From Phytophthora sp. 'mugwort' (taxonomy: Eukaryota; Oomycota; Peronosporomycetes; Peronosporales; Peronosporaceae): 64,000 bases of DNA. The stretch is from assembly GCA_033558025.1 (NCBI GenBank), contig JAUCEF010000006.1, forward strand, positions 4,092,001 through 4,156,000, given 5' to 3'. Each line of letters starts with the position of its first letter. The stretch's first letter is position 1. Of the stretch, positions 45,287 to 56,756 are shown one piece after another. Made by a program: the position numbers and the translations under genes. The notes beneath the pieces were generated by a model. It had not been told where the DNA came from, searched no databases, and saw only the letters and a program-made list of their open reading frames with translations.

Positions 45287-47245
45287 ATGCTCCGATCGTC
45301 GAAGATTTCTGCGTGTGTCGACAAGAAGAAGGACTCGAGTACTCCGCCCAAGCCATGGCAGAGTCCAGTCATTCTGCCACTCTCGCGATGTTTGTCAACC
45401 CCCGTTCAGAATGGGAAACCAGTCCAGCAACCTACGAGGACACCGCCGGCATCTCAACGTCGTGTTGAACGACCAGGAGAGCGGTCGGGTAGTGGCCTCT
45501 TTGAGCGTTCCAATCCGTTCGACACGGACTTTATCGAGAAAGAGTTGATCGCTCAAGGAGGCTTTGGGAAAGTATACAAATGCAAGTCAAACGTTGACGG
45601 TCACTGGTACGCCGTGAAACTCGAACAGTTTTGGTTCAAACCGGAGACGTATTTCAACCCGTCGGAGGTCCGTGACGTTATGATGAACGAAGCATTGGTG
45701 CTAGCAGGACTCGATCATGAAAATGTCTGTCGATACTACAACACGTGGGTCCGTGGCTCACTCATTCCAGCGGTGAACAAGGGCCAAGAGGTCGAACAAC
45801 CGGAAAGCCCCTGCTACTCACCGAAATACACCCTGACGAGACGAACAAGTAGCCCAGCGGGGTCTTCAAGCCCCATTGGACGATCCAGCTTCACTTCACT
45901 CAGTAATTCTGTCGATGACGAGGACGATATTGAGAGAAGCTCGTCTAATTACTCTGACGCGTGCTCGTACGACCCCGACGAGGACAATGCTGCTACTTTC
46001 CACGAATTGGGCTTTGAAATGGAAGAATCTAACGAAGATAACGGTAAATTGAGTCCAGGGAGGTCACTTGCTCGCTCGCAGCGTCTTGAGGTCGGAAAGA
46101 CCAGTCCTCAACGGATTAGTGAAGACGGCGACGAACCATTCAATCGACACCCTCGAGACAAACCATTGGACTCGTCCGCACCAGGTGTCGGAGCTTTCAT
46201 CACGCAGATCGACGTGTATATCCAGATGGCTCTTTATGAAGGTAACTCACTGCGGGACTGGATGGACCAGCGCAAGGCTGGAGAGATCGACGCCACGGAG
46301 AACATGCACATTTTCCATCAGATTGTAAATGGACTTCGATATGTGCACAAGCAGGGACTCGTCCACCGAGATATCAAACCGGCCAACATTTTCCTTACAC
46401 CCGAGTTTTGTGTAAAAATTGGAGACTTTGGATTGTCCAAGAACACACTGCAGACCAGCTTGAACCTTCATCCATCTCGTTACCTTTGTGACGTAGGTGA
46501 CGATAGCTTCGACTCCATGTCGTACAATAGCACTGATAAAGACATGGACGAGGTGTCCGAGTTCTCGGCGGGTGTAGGAACGCCGTTGTACAGTAGCCCG
46601 GAGCAAACGCATGGACGCCAGACTTGTGCCGCTCCCTGTGACGTTTACAGTCTTGGGGTCCTGCTTTGCGAGCTCTTTTGCACGTTCACGACGCAGATGG
46701 AGCGCTATGTGGTGTTGAGCAACGTTCGTAAGCGACAAGTGCCACCGTCACTCATGGACGATCACCCACAGATCGCTGAACTCATTTGTGCCATGGTACA
46801 AGAAGATCCTCAACTACGCCCTACCTGCGTCGACATTCTAGAGTGCGGCATCTTCGAGCATCAAAAGCTGCACTTTAATCTCCGGAGTCCGTGCTCTGAT
46901 TCTGTTGGAATAACCCCTCTAACTCGCGCTCTACTGAGTCATATCAATTGTAGCTCGACAGTGTTAAACTTACTGCAATCAGTCATGCGGCTGGAACAAG
47001 AGCAAGAAACACTCCTTGAGGCGGCGGATGAGCACAAGATCCGAGAATTTTTTCCAGACACTGGAGACAGCTTGCGGCCTGCCGAGATATTATCAGAAGG
47101 GTCAATCTTGGAACTTCGCGTCTCGCCGACTGCAAAACTCTTTTCAAATGGAGCACTAAACGTGAAGACCATCTACGAATTGAAGCGACTGGGTAATGAA
47201 CGACGCCAGCTTTTAGAGAGTGCTCTTCATGAACTCCAACTGTAA
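45287..47245 (+). CDS. eIF2-alpha-kinase-like Ser/Thr protein kinase, 652 aa
   Basis: A single exon. ATG 45287 is the first Met of the frame; only a GTG lies before it. The glycine loop AQGGFGKV, the AVK lysine (K111), HRDIKPANIFL (D362) and DFG (D380), followed by GTPLYSSPEQT, are all intact. About 250 residues, including a low-complexity Ser/Asp/Glu stretch, separate K111 from the catalytic loop. Such an insert and the late motif MERYVVLSNVRKRQVPP are characteristic of eIF2-alpha kinases (GCN2/PERK/HRI type), which reduce translation under stress. No GCN2 HisRS-like domain or PERK membrane segment is seen, so the sensing input is unknown. Wee1-like kinases are a weaker alternative. Confidence 0.85.
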   Translation: MLRSSKISACVDKKKDSSTPPKPWQSPVILPLSRCLSTPVQNGKPVQQPTRTPPASQRRVERPGERSGSGLFERSNPFDTDFIEKELIAQGGFGKVYKCKSNVDGHWYAVKLEQFWFKPETYFNPSEVRDVMMNEALVLAGLDHENVCRYYNTWVRGSLIPAVNKGQEVEQPESPCYSPKYTLTRRTSSPAGSSSPIGRSSFTSLSNSVDDEDDIERSSSNYSDACSYDPDEDNAATFHELGFEMEESNEDNGKLSPGRSLARSQRLEVGKTSPQRISEDGDEPFNRHPRDKPLDSSAPGVGAFITQIDVYIQMALYEGNSLRDWMDQRKAGEIDATENMHIFHQIVNGLRYVHKQGLVHRDIKPANIFLTPEFCVKIGDFGLSKNTLQTSLNLHPSRYLCDVGDDSFDSMSYNSTDKDMDEVSEFSAGVGTPLYSSPEQTHGRQTCAAPCDVYSLGVLLCELFCTFTTQMERYVVLSNVRKRQVPPSLMDDHPQIAELICAMVQEDPQLRPTCVDILECGIFEHQKLHFNLRSPCSDSVGITPLTRALLSHINCSSTVLNLLQSVMRLEQEQETLLEAADEHKIREFFPDTGDSLRPAEILSEGSILELRVSPTAKLFSNGALNVKTIYELKRLGNERRQLLESALHELQL

Positions 47246-47759
47246 GGTGCTTGATTATCTGCATGAGAAGTATTTGCATTCGTTACACAATGTAGTCGAC
47301 GTGTTCACATTTTTTTACAATAGCAACGCGTCCCACGATTCAAATAGCTAGGTTGATGCTGTAGACGGCTCCATCCCTCGCAGACACAATGCTATCAACG
47401 ATATTACTACGCGTGCCAGTAGCTGGTCGACGCTTTGTTTTAAAGAAAACGAAAATCATTTTTTTTTTAACAAACCTTCACTTACCACAGAATCCAAGGA
47501 ACATGTGAAAATGTTATCATGAGTATCATCACGATGACTCGGAGTGCTACAATTGTCACAACGACGCAAACAAAAGCAAGTAATTCTCCGTTGTTCTCGG
47601 GTATGTTGTCTTCATGCACGTGATGCCTTCACGAATAATAAGCAACAGACAACGCCCCTCATCAGCGATCTTTGTCACTAGTGAGGCACTTACTCAAAAC
47701 ATTTGAGCATTGTTCAAAGTGTTCGACCTTCTCCTGTGATGACGCGTTCCCGGTGCTTG
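47246..47759. other. Intergenic region between convergent genes
   Basis: About 510 bp serve as the 3' flanks of the kinase and the glucosidase. There is a T run at about 47459-47468. Nothing else is recognised. Confidence 0.5.
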
Positions 47760-50700
47760 TCATATCGTGTCGTATCCCTGGCGGCGACGACGTAGCAGGA
47801 ACACCAAGATGATTGCCGCTAGGAACGCACAGCCCACCACAATGCCCACGATCCCGGTGATCGAAAACTTGGATTTTTTCTTCTTCTCGGCAGATTTTTT
47901 CTTCTTCTTGCCTTCCGCACCGCCGCCACCTTTTTCAGCGTCTTCTTCACTGCCAGACTTTCCAGAAGCATTCGCGTCTACGGATTTGCTGCCGGCTCCT
48001 TCCTTTCCGCCTTCAGACGTTGTAGCTGGCTGGGCGACCACCTTAACATGGAATTCTTGTCCAATGGGTATGTCAAGACGAGAGAGAACCAACATGTCGG
48101 ACTGCGCGAAGTAATCCGCCTTAATTGCGGCCTGGTGGGGGGAGCCTTCACCGCTCGATGACATGAGCGTCGCGTCCACCGACGAATTCGCAGCGAAACC
48201 ATCTCCACGCACGCCATACACACGAATTTCACTGAGGTCTGCATGCATCTCCGGCCCAGCGTATCCATGAAAATGGATAGAATTCTTAAACTCAACAGTA
48301 TCGCTCGAATTCTGGAACACACCAAAGTGCATCAACGAATATCGATGATCTTCAACAGCTGAAAGGGAATCTCCATCATCCACATACAGCTCTCCAAAAG
48401 CTGATGGACTCGCTTTGGATGTATCAAGTGCTGCTAAAAGGGTGAAAGATCCACGCCGAGAAAGTGCCGTTGTTGTGAGTGGTTGCTGAGTGGGGACAAT
48501 GTATCCTCCACGAACATGAACTTGAAGCTTTGGAAGCGGAGTCAGTAAACTTGCACGTCGATTGTCTCGACCAGCCGTGGGAACCAACGCCAACTTCCCA
48601 TCGTCTGCATCATACCAATAAGCTTCAGGGAAATAGACCTCGGCTGAGATAGCGCCTTCATGCACCACCGGTGAGACCATAAGAGCCGAGCCCAGCAGAT
48701 ATTGGTACTCAATGTCATGAGTATTCTTGTCAGCAGGAAACTCGAAAGAGAGCGGCCGAACCACAGGACTTCCCGAGCGATGAGCCTCATAGAAAAGCGT
48801 GTACATATACGGCAGATATCGGTAGCGTCGAAGCAGCGTCGACCGTAAAATGTTGACAGCATCAGGGTTGAAGTCTACCGGAGTTTGCTTGCTACCGTCA
48901 CTTTCTGCAAGATTGCGCAGCAGAGGCAGGAAGGAAGCCGCTTGGTGCCAGCGAACGCAAAGCTCCATCGACGATCGTCCTCGAGATCCACAAACATTGG
49001 GACCCGTTAGTGGCATGCCGAGCAAATTCATCTGCAATGTACCAGAGATCGACAACCGAAGTTGTTCCCAAGAAGCCTTCGCGTCGTCGCTCAACCAGTG
49101 ACCAGCGTACCGACCGGTTCCAGAGAATGTTGAACGTGACAGTAGCATACTACGTTTCCTGACAATAGAATTCAGTGCATGACGTGTAGCACGAGCCTGT
49201 GCATGTCCATAAAGAGAATGAAGATTGTAGTGTAGTGACGAATGGTGCAGCGCCGCCATAGGAAGCGTAGCCGAGTTCAGGTTGCCGTGACCTCCATTAT
49301 TCGGATCGTTTTGGCCCGGAGCGAAAGGCTGGCGATACGGATCAAACGGGAAGTTGACGTCATTCGTGCGGATAAATCCACCGTCACCCGGTACCGCAAC
49401 TTGTTCCAACTCCACGACGTCGTCATCCAGACGAAATTGTCTGGACGAGTGGTCCGTGCAAATATGAGCACAGATGTCGTCTTGAGCAGCGAGAGCGCAA
49501 TCGCAAGTGCTACTGGGCTCGTTCATGTCCAACCACAACCCATCGAAAGGCATCACATACTTGTGGAATTTAGCTAGCTGTTCATGCCAGTATTGCGAAG
49601 CTTTAGGGTGGAAGAAATCAACAAACACGGCCCAGCCCGACCGAAACGCTTTCTGTGCGTATCGTTCACCATTCACGCCTTTCACGAACACATCGATCTC
49701 TTCACCGCGCGCTATCGGATCCCATTCTCGCATGCCATTGTCACTTCGATCACTGCCGTCGCTTTCATCACTTCGATCAGTAGAACCTTCGCGATGCCCG
49801 TCGGCACTTTGACTGTCCGAATTACTGTCGCCTCGTTCGCTACCAGTTCTTTCCTCATCGGTATCGCTACTATCAGTAGTCACACCTTCGTAGCCATGTC
49901 GAGCTTCGTCGACGCTGCCATCACGAGTATGCAGCATAAGCGGCGAGTGGTTGGAGAGAGCATTGTACTTGGCCATTTTCCCGGTCTTACTCGCGATCTC
50001 GCTTGACGTGTTTTGCATCGTAATGGCTGGGACTTGAACGCACATGAAATACTGAGTATGGAAGTGCAAGTCATCAATGAACGCTCGCACATCTCGGGGT
50101 GAGAAACTGTTTACGTCCAAAGAGAGTGCTCGTCCATTGTCCGCCATGTACTCAAAGCCTTGCCAGTAGGCATCCATAGGAATGCCAGCTAAGCGAAGCT
50201 TCGTGACCACTTTCATCGCTTCATCAACTGACGCTGTTTTCCCTCCAACATTATACCCCAAGGCCCAATACGGCGGCATCGCTGGACGACCCACAACATC
50301 CGTGTATTGCTCGATCACATCCTGTGGAGTTGGACCCGAAAACACGAACATATCGAGAATGCCCCCTGTCAGTCGATACGTCAAGGCGTCTCGACGTGCC
50401 ACGACTTCCATCGCGTTCGAAGACAGCATGAAAATCCCGTGCGCATTACCCGATTGCCCGTCCTCCAGCTGAAGCACAAACGGGTGTACGCCATACAAAT
50501 TATCTCCACCACTACGACTGTGAATAGGGGCCGACGCATTGGGTGCGCGTGCAAACATTGGGTAGAGGTCTCCACCTTCATCTGCACGCAGTCGTGCAGC
50601 TCCCAGTCGTTCGCCAAGTCCATAGAGAATTGGCTCGTCGTCTTCACTCGCTACCAACTGCGTCGAGACTTCGAGAAACTGGTTCTCAAACACTAAACCA

Positions 50701-51557
50701 CTAAAACTCGCACCGTCTTCTTCTCTCTCAACTGGCGGCGTCGAGTTAAACAGCACTTCCCCAGTCTGACGACGTGTTACAGCCACTCCAAACGGCCACG
50801 GTGTGAAATGCACCTCAAACTCACTCTCCTTCCCAGTATCCCGCTCCTTACGTTTTACTGGCAAGTCGGGAACTTCATATCTAGGAAACGCTGGGTCGGT
50901 AATACGGATCCGCACTTGACTCGACGACTCTCGAACAACTTTCAGCTCCAACAGCGGCACGTCGTTACCAAACGGGCCACGACTTCCCTGACGCAAGGCC
51001 AGAGCCCCACGCCACCCATTGCTCGTCTCATCCAGCGTCAGCAGCTCGTACCCCTCGCTCATCGGCTGGAAACAATCTCCGTCATCAAAGCAGCAGCCAG
51101 CCGAGTCACAAGCGTCAGCGTCCTCCAGCATCTTCGCCGATGCAAATCTCGGGTTTCGACACGCCAAACGCGCCGACTTGGCCACGTTCTTGCACTTGTC
51201 TTGGCTTGGAGACTGCTCCACGGCAAAGGCACAGGGGACACCTTCATTCTCCAGACTCTGCCAGCAACATCCTTGAGCCAAACACAATTCCTCCGTCGGC
51301 TCCGGGAAGTTGGCGCTTGGCGGGTAGCAGTCCACCCGCTGTGTCGGCTCCTGCGCACACTTCGCAGCAGATGTAGCCACTGCTGCAGACACCAAGTTTA
51401 CTGCGTTGCTATATGCTCTGGCAGAGCTGATACAAGCCGACACTAGCACAAGTTGAAGGATGACCATCACTCTTAACGTTTTTCTTTTCTTTGCAGACTT
51501 GCGAGGAAGAGCGTCCGCACACGAAGCCACAAATTGCGTTGTGCTTCCTTTCTCCAT
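47760..51557 (-). CDS. GH31 alpha-glucosidase with two trefoil domains and C-terminal membrane anchor, 1265 aa
   Basis: A single exon from ATG 51557. Residues ~27-48 form a hydrophobic signal or anchor after a basic stretch. Two P-type trefoil domains follow (~66-112 and ~121-163, each ending in GCC[WF] segments). The GH31 catalytic domain has WLDMNEPSS with nucleophile D677 and GRYAGHWLSDD with likely acid/base D824; the usual TGDN context is altered to LSDD. An ~85-residue acidic Ser/Asp/Glu insert interrupts the catalytic domain around residues 540-625. The C-terminus has a Lys-rich segment, a membrane span (IVGIVVGCAFLAAIILVFLL) and RRRR. Family members cleave terminal alpha-glucose from maltose or glycans. 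The anchor suggests a surface or endomembrane enzyme. Confidence 0.93.
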   Translation of the reverse strand: MEKGSTTQFVASCADALPRKSAKKRKTLRVMVILQLVLVSACISSARAYSNAVNLVSAAVATSAAKCAQEPTQRVDCYPPSANFPEPTEELCLAQGCCWQSLENEGVPCAFAVEQSPSQDKCKNVAKSARLACRNPRFASAKMLEDADACDSAGCCFDDGDCFQPMSEGYELLTLDETSNGWRGALALRQGSRGPFGNDVPLLELKVVRESSSQVRIRITDPAFPRYEVPDLPVKRKERDTGKESEFEVHFTPWPFGVAVTRRQTGEVLFNSTPPVEREEDGASFSGLVFENQFLEVSTQLVASEDDEPILYGLGERLGAARLRADEGGDLYPMFARAPNASAPIHSRSGGDNLYGVHPFVLQLEDGQSGNAHGIFMLSSNAMEVVARRDALTYRLTGGILDMFVFSGPTPQDVIEQYTDVVGRPAMPPYWALGYNVGGKTASVDEAMKVVTKLRLAGIPMDAYWQGFEYMADNGRALSLDVNSFSPRDVRAFIDDLHFHTQYFMCVQVPAITMQNTSSEIASKTGKMAKYNALSNHSPLMLHTRDGSVDEARHGYEGVTTDSSDTDEERTGSERGDSNSDSQSADGHREGSTDRSDESDGSDRSDNGMREWDPIARGEEIDVFVKGVNGERYAQKAFRSGWAVFVDFFHPKASQYWHEQLAKFHKYVMPFDGLWLDMNEPSSTCDCALAAQDDICAHICTDHSSRQFRLDDDVVELEQVAVPGDGGFIRTNDVNFPFDPYRQPFAPGQNDPNNGGHGNLNSATLPMAALHHSSLHYNLHSLYGHAQARATRHALNSIVRKRSMLLSRSTFSGTGRYAGHWLSDDAKASWEQLRLSISGTLQMNLLGMPLTGPNVCGSRGRSSMELCVRWHQAASFLPLLRNLAESDGSKQTPVDFNPDAVNILRSTLLRRYRYLPYMYTLFYEAHRSGSPVVRPLSFEFPADKNTHDIEYQYLLGSALMVSPVVHEGAISAEVYFPEAYWYDADDGKLALVPTAGRDNRRASLLTPLPKLQVHVRGGYIVPTQQPLTTTALSRRGSFTLLAALDTSKASPSAFGELYVDDGDSLSAVEDHRYSLMHFGVFQNSSDTVEFKNSIHFHGYAGPEMHADLSEIRVYGVRGDGFAANSSVDATLMSSSGEGSPHQAAIKADYFAQSDMLVLSRLDIPIGQEFHVKVVAQPATTSEGGKEGAGSKSVDANASGKSGSEEDAEKGGGGAEGKKKKKSAEKKKKSKFSITGIVGIVVGCAFLAAIILVFLLRRRRQGYDTI

Positions 51558-51830
51558 GTACTGTGCGTGCCCGCGTGCGCGTTGCTGCCATCATGTCGCC
51601 GGGTCGCAAGCTTCTCCGCATTCTCCACCTTTTACTTCAACGCCCAACTGGCGCATTGAAGTGTCCGTTAGTCTGCGATATAGCTTATTTGAGGTGCAGC
51701 ACAAGGAGGTTTATTACTGAATATAGGTATACTATGTGGATTACACCACCTTTTCATTAATCTTGAAGTTTGTATGCACTTTCGATTAAGGATTTGTGCG
51801 CAACGCAACAACGAGGGAGGAAGAGCGGGC
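51558..51830. promoter_or_regulatory. Divergent promoter region (glucosidase / WDR91)
   Basis: The 273 bp between two opposed ATGs must hold both promoters. No initiator or CCAAT match stands out with confidence. Confidence 0.35.
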
Positions 51831-54554
51831 ATGGAGCCGCCGAGCCTGCTACCGCACGTGGACGAGCTTGTGATGGAGTATCTGCTGTTCCGGGGTTTCA
51901 CCAAGGTGAAGAGGGTCCTTCTCCCGTTTTTGGTACCCTCAACGGCCTCGCATTCGACGAGATATTGACGGATTTGTGTTGTATCAGAGCTTCCAAGTAT
52001 TCAGCGCCGAGCGCAAGCGCGATCGCGCGCGGGGCTTCGACGTGGAGCAGATCGTCTCGCAACTGCTAATAGCAATCCAAACGTGCGTTTGTTTCACGGT
52101 GGAACGGGCTTGCCAGACGCGCTAGAAGCCGATATATTGGTTTTTACTTATCTCGTTGATTTGTGTTATTTTCGCAGTTATCAGATAGAAACAATGCTTG
52201 AGACGTGGAAGTTCTTGACTGCCAGATTCTTCAACCATTTGGACGCATCCTACGCTTCGGTACCGAGCTCTGTGACTATTTTTTATATAAAACTTCCTGT
52301 CTGATTATTCGTTTTACTGGTATAGACACTGCAACAGTTAGAGACGTCGCTATTGAGACTTTATGTGGTTAATGCAGTCAAGTCTGGACATCGAGAGAAA
52401 GCTGCAGAGTTTTTCCAGCTCCAAGCTGACAAGTTGAACGCCAGTGTGGCAGCTCAAGGGACAGGAGCAGACTCATGGAGTCGCTGGTTCATCTTGCCTT
52501 ACATCGAGCATCCAGAGGGCGACGCATACTTCCAGGTATTCTTCGGTCAGCCATGGCTCGAGGCATTTGTGACGTCGCTCCGCAACTTTATGTCGCTGGT
52601 ATTCCGGAATTTGCCGTTGCCGAAGCTGTTGGCTTTCCAACTTGCAAGACTTGAAGAACCGACGCTGAAGCTGAGACTGAAGGTGAGTCAGTCCGAAGCT
52701 ACGAGGTTGAGACTATACAACAGCGAAGCTACAGCCAAAATTAAGAAATTGGAGGAAGCAGGCCGACAATTACACTCGATCCTTCGCACGATGGTGCAGC
52801 ACAGCTTCATGGAACATTTCTCAGCGTCAACTGCTAGCTACGTGGACGCGACGAGTGATCGGAACAAAAATCGGAGTCGTAGTCGCAGCTATGGTGCAGC
52901 GACATCGAGTGTCGGACTCTCACACAATCAGATGAAAGAGATTGGAGAACTCTTTGGCATCAGCAACGAAGAAACTCTCCACGTTGATCCTTCTGCACCT
53001 GTCGACCCACGAGATATGCCGCGAGTTGCAGAGGTTTATCTTCCAGTTGATGAACTTAGTGATGATGAGGAACTTGGACAAGATGATGAAGAGGATGAGG
53101 TGGACGATGACCCCATGGATGCACCCGTGCTGGAGGATGGAACGTGCAGTGACCCTGTGTCGCCTATGTTCTCTCCAATTGCCACAGCTTCGAGTCCTCT
53201 GGATGAAAAACCGACTGATGGAGCACGTTCTGAGTCCAGTTTAACGCCGACCGAGGCGCCGTCCGGTGCTTGGTCTATTGGTGCGTCTGGTACATGGGCC
53301 GACAACATTCGGACATCTCTTATCCGTGAATTTAACATGCTCAACGACTGGGAACAAACAAAGTCAGCGATGACTGCAAGAAGCCGCTTCTCATCAGACG
53401 GACAGTTTCTTGCTATTGCAAAACTTGGCAACAAACGCATCGACATTTGGTCTGCGAACCCAGTAGGTGTTTCACCCTCGTTTACGATCAAACTACCAGC
53501 GAGACTAACCAGTCTGGATTGGTTGGGCCCAGGTACAAGCAAACAGGTGCGCCATTGTACAATTTCTATCGTCAGCTAGTTGCTTTATCTTACTGTGTAT
53601 TTGTGTCAATTGTGTCGTGTAGCTCCTTGCGTGCACACTTGAAGACGGAAAGACGATGCTGTGGGATTCTGACGGACAGGAAGTTATTTCATGCCCACCG
53701 AACGAGGACAACTTGCAAGTAGAGCAACTCATGTGTGCTCGACAAGCGCCAATTGCTGCGTGTCTGTATAGGAGTCGAGACGAAGAAGACAACGCGCTTC
53801 AACAAATCCTTATTTTGCATGGAGGCATGGAGGAGCCGATGCAGGACTACCTGCCAATGGAAGACAAACAACTCACCTGCATAGCATGGAGCAATATGGG
53901 GAATGTGCTGCTTACTGGAAGTCGGACAGGTGACATTGAATTCATTGATGTGATCCGCCCAGAGCGAATACACAGATGTAACCTCATTTCCTGTAGTGGC
54001 CGCGCACTCATCGATCGTGGTAACTTGGCTGCAATTTGCCTGTCACCAGATGGAAAGTCGATGCTAAGTGTGCATGAACACGGCTCCATCGTGGCGGAAT
54101 GGTCTGTTGCATCAATTTTGATTACTATCGCCTCTCCGACCGATGCGGCTAGCGGTGTTAGACGAAGCGTAATAGATGTCAAACCGACTCTGACGCGTAT
54201 ATGCGAAATGGACACGCCGTTGACGTCGACTGATGCAGAGGTGGACACTACGATTCGTTTTCTTGGAGCTGGTGACTTGTTCGTGGTGGCTGATGCTGCT
54301 GGTGTCCGCATCTTTAAGGTACATATTGATTCCTTCGTTTATCTCATTGATCACGCGGTTCAATATCAATTAAGTAACATCCTGCGTACTGTGTGATTGA
54401 CTCGTAGCGTGGTGAAAGGCGTGCTATCTCCACCTTGATCCCGAACCAAACCACTGTTGCGGATCTCGACTGGCATCCGAAGCTACCTGTGTGTTGCTCA
54501 GCAAGTCAAGATGGGACCATTTCACTATGGAGCATGAAGGCAGCAAATGTGTGA
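51831..54554 (+). CDS. WDR91: WDR91 homologue (endosomal WD40 protein), 771 aa
   Basis: Six exons: 51831-51905, 51988-52082, 52178-52259, 52326-53546, 53623-54318 and 54408-54554. All five introns are short GT-AG and the frame closes exactly. The N-terminus DELVMEYLLFRGFTK, the following RARGFDVEQIVSQLL and the later WSRWFILPYIEHPE, FVTSLRNFMSLVFRNLPLP match the conserved N-terminal region of WDR91. An acidic disordered middle precedes WD40-type repeats with GTIVAEWS- and DGTISLWS-like strand ends. In animals WDR91 acts on endosomes as a Rab7 effector limiting PI3P during early-to-late conversion. Length is close to the ~750 aa of animal proteins. Confidence 0.87.
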
Positions 54555-54706
54555 AAATTGTGCAGGGTACAGGTTGATGTCAGTCCGTCGTCACCCGGTT
54601 TTCGTCCAAAATAAACCATTTTGTCTGCGACTCGTGTTAGAATAGGACTACAGACTGATCAAGCTCGCCTCGTAGCATTTACTCGCAGCATCCACAGGCG
54701 AACACG

Positions 54707-56715
54707 ATGAACCGAAGACTAGCGTTCGACAACCGTCTGTGCTATGAGCGCGATGTGATCCGACAGCAGACACTGCATCAACGCAAACTCGAGCAAGTGG
54801 TGTCTACTAGTCATTCGCCCTCGAGGGTTAATTTGGACAGCAATGCCCCTGTGGCTCAGCCCCATTTGGGCACCAACGCGAAGCGCCAGCAGTTCGAGCG
54901 AGATCGACAGCTCGACATTTACCATCAGAACCAGCGTCTCGCTAGCAAAATGGATCAGATCATGAACCGTCAAGAGAATCTCGTGCTGGCTACTGCCTTC
55001 TCGTCCACGCGATCCCGACAACTTCACCGGAAAACCGACGAGCCGTTAATACCACGTGTACCAGCCTCAGAGGATCGGGTCCAGATACCAGGAACAGCGT
55101 TGTCAGCTCAGTACCACTCGCCACGAAAGCCTGTGCACCGTCCTGCTCACATGCACATGCCTGGAATTCGTCTCGATGCGACGCAGACACCGCTGCTGGA
55201 TTGCCATTTGTCTCCTGAATACGCAATGGGGCGTGGTGACGCCTGCAAAAAGCCTACACTTGTGAATCGAGCTGTTCAGAAACGCCGGCAGAATGTTATT
55301 GACCAAGAAAATCGTCGTCTGAAGGACCGATTGGCACATCTGAAGCCGTATTACAACACCAAGAAATGGGACGGCGAGTGGCAGCAACATGCGCACAAGT
55401 TCAGTCATTTACACCAAGATGGTACTGTTGGATATCTGCTCCCACATACAAAAACTCCAACCAAGCGAATGATACCACCTTCGCGTGGCGGGTGTAACAC
55501 AACTCGAGAGCGTGGTTTATCAAGAGGAAGTACCTACGTCAGGGAACTCCCTTCGCTTGACAATAAATCCAACCACAGTGCCAGTCGAGCAGGTTGCCTC
55601 CAAGAACTACCAGATCGCTCAAAAATATGCGCTCGGAAACAAGATGATGAAGTGGAAGATGACGAAGGTCCGCAAGTTCGTGAGCTGCCACCGTGTTTAC
55701 TCTTGGAGGCTACGACTAGACAGGGCGTGGAGGTTACGCTGGACGAGTTGCAAATTGAGCTGACTCGTTCCGGTATCTCGGAGCTTGGTGATCGGTACTT
55801 TTTATCCTAACTTGTTGTGCTAGATTTTTTTTGTCTTCTAAACGACTGCTGGTGTGTATATTTTAGTGGCCTGATGATTTACGGATCATGGAAAGATGGG
55901 ATCGTCGGTGTGCTGCTGGTAAACCAGGACATGTTGGTGCAAGTGGCTCAGATTGTGGATGATCTGGAGATTATGTAAGTAATTGTGAGGGCTGTCGAAG
56001 AAACAGATTGCAAAAATCTAATGTCCTTTGGTGTAGGATTAAGCTCGAGACGGTCTCACAAGTACCGTCAGCGGGTAATATTCCAAATCTTTCAACATTA
56101 TTAACCGATGACGAGCTTCAGAAGCTACTGGGTTGTGTAGTGCAACAATTGCGCTTTCAGGTGACCCCGACCCCGCCGAGTGCTGCATTAAGCCCTCAAC
56201 TCCTAATTTCATGGGCGTTGCCGATGCGTGACGGTAGCAGCAGTAAAAATGGCAGCTCGAATTCGCCACGAGGACGCTTACGGCCGCGTACGTGTCCGTC
56301 AACTATGATGAGCGAGAACGGATATCAGAGTCAAAGCACGGAGATGCACGTTGACTACCCAGACAACTTAAATGAGTTGACGTTTCGCGGCGAAGCAGAC
56401 ACAGATCTTCTCGAGGTTGACTGGGAGATTCGCTGCAAGACGGCAACTCTTTTGAATCGAGATGGCAGACGTTGGCGAACTGTTTTGTGCAAAAGTTCAA
56501 GGTTGTATTTGGTCTCGTCGTGGTTCGAATTGGAGACTGGGACACAGTCTATCAAAACCACAAGTGTGGGGTGTGAAGCAAGCAATGTCAAGGTGCTATC
56601 AGTGGAGATCGTGTACAACATCGCGGAGATGGAAGATGTGATGCGGCAATTGGAAGAGGGTCTCCTTACTGTGTCAGATCTGTTATCGAAGACCTTGACG
56701 CCACTTCTTCATTAA
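54707..56715 (+). CDS. CFAP97/Hemingway-domain protein, 624 aa
   Basis: Exon 1 is 54707-55794, exon 2 is 55867-55974 and exon 3 is 56037-56715. GT-AG introns of 72 and 62 nt give an exact 625 codons. Reading through the first donor would stop at 55810 after a few residues. The segment DSNAPVAQPHLGTNAKRQQ with RQLDIYHQNQRLASKMDQIM and the later KRRQNVIDQENRRLKDRL with KPYYNTKKWDGEW match the CFAP97 (Hemingway) family, proteins of cilia and flagella. The ~270-residue C-terminal extension is not part of that domain and is unrecognised. A role in the zoospore flagellum is an inference. Confidence 0.72.
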
Positions 56716-56756
56716 AAGCCGATAGATTTCATAGACAACAAGTGTAAAGATAATGC

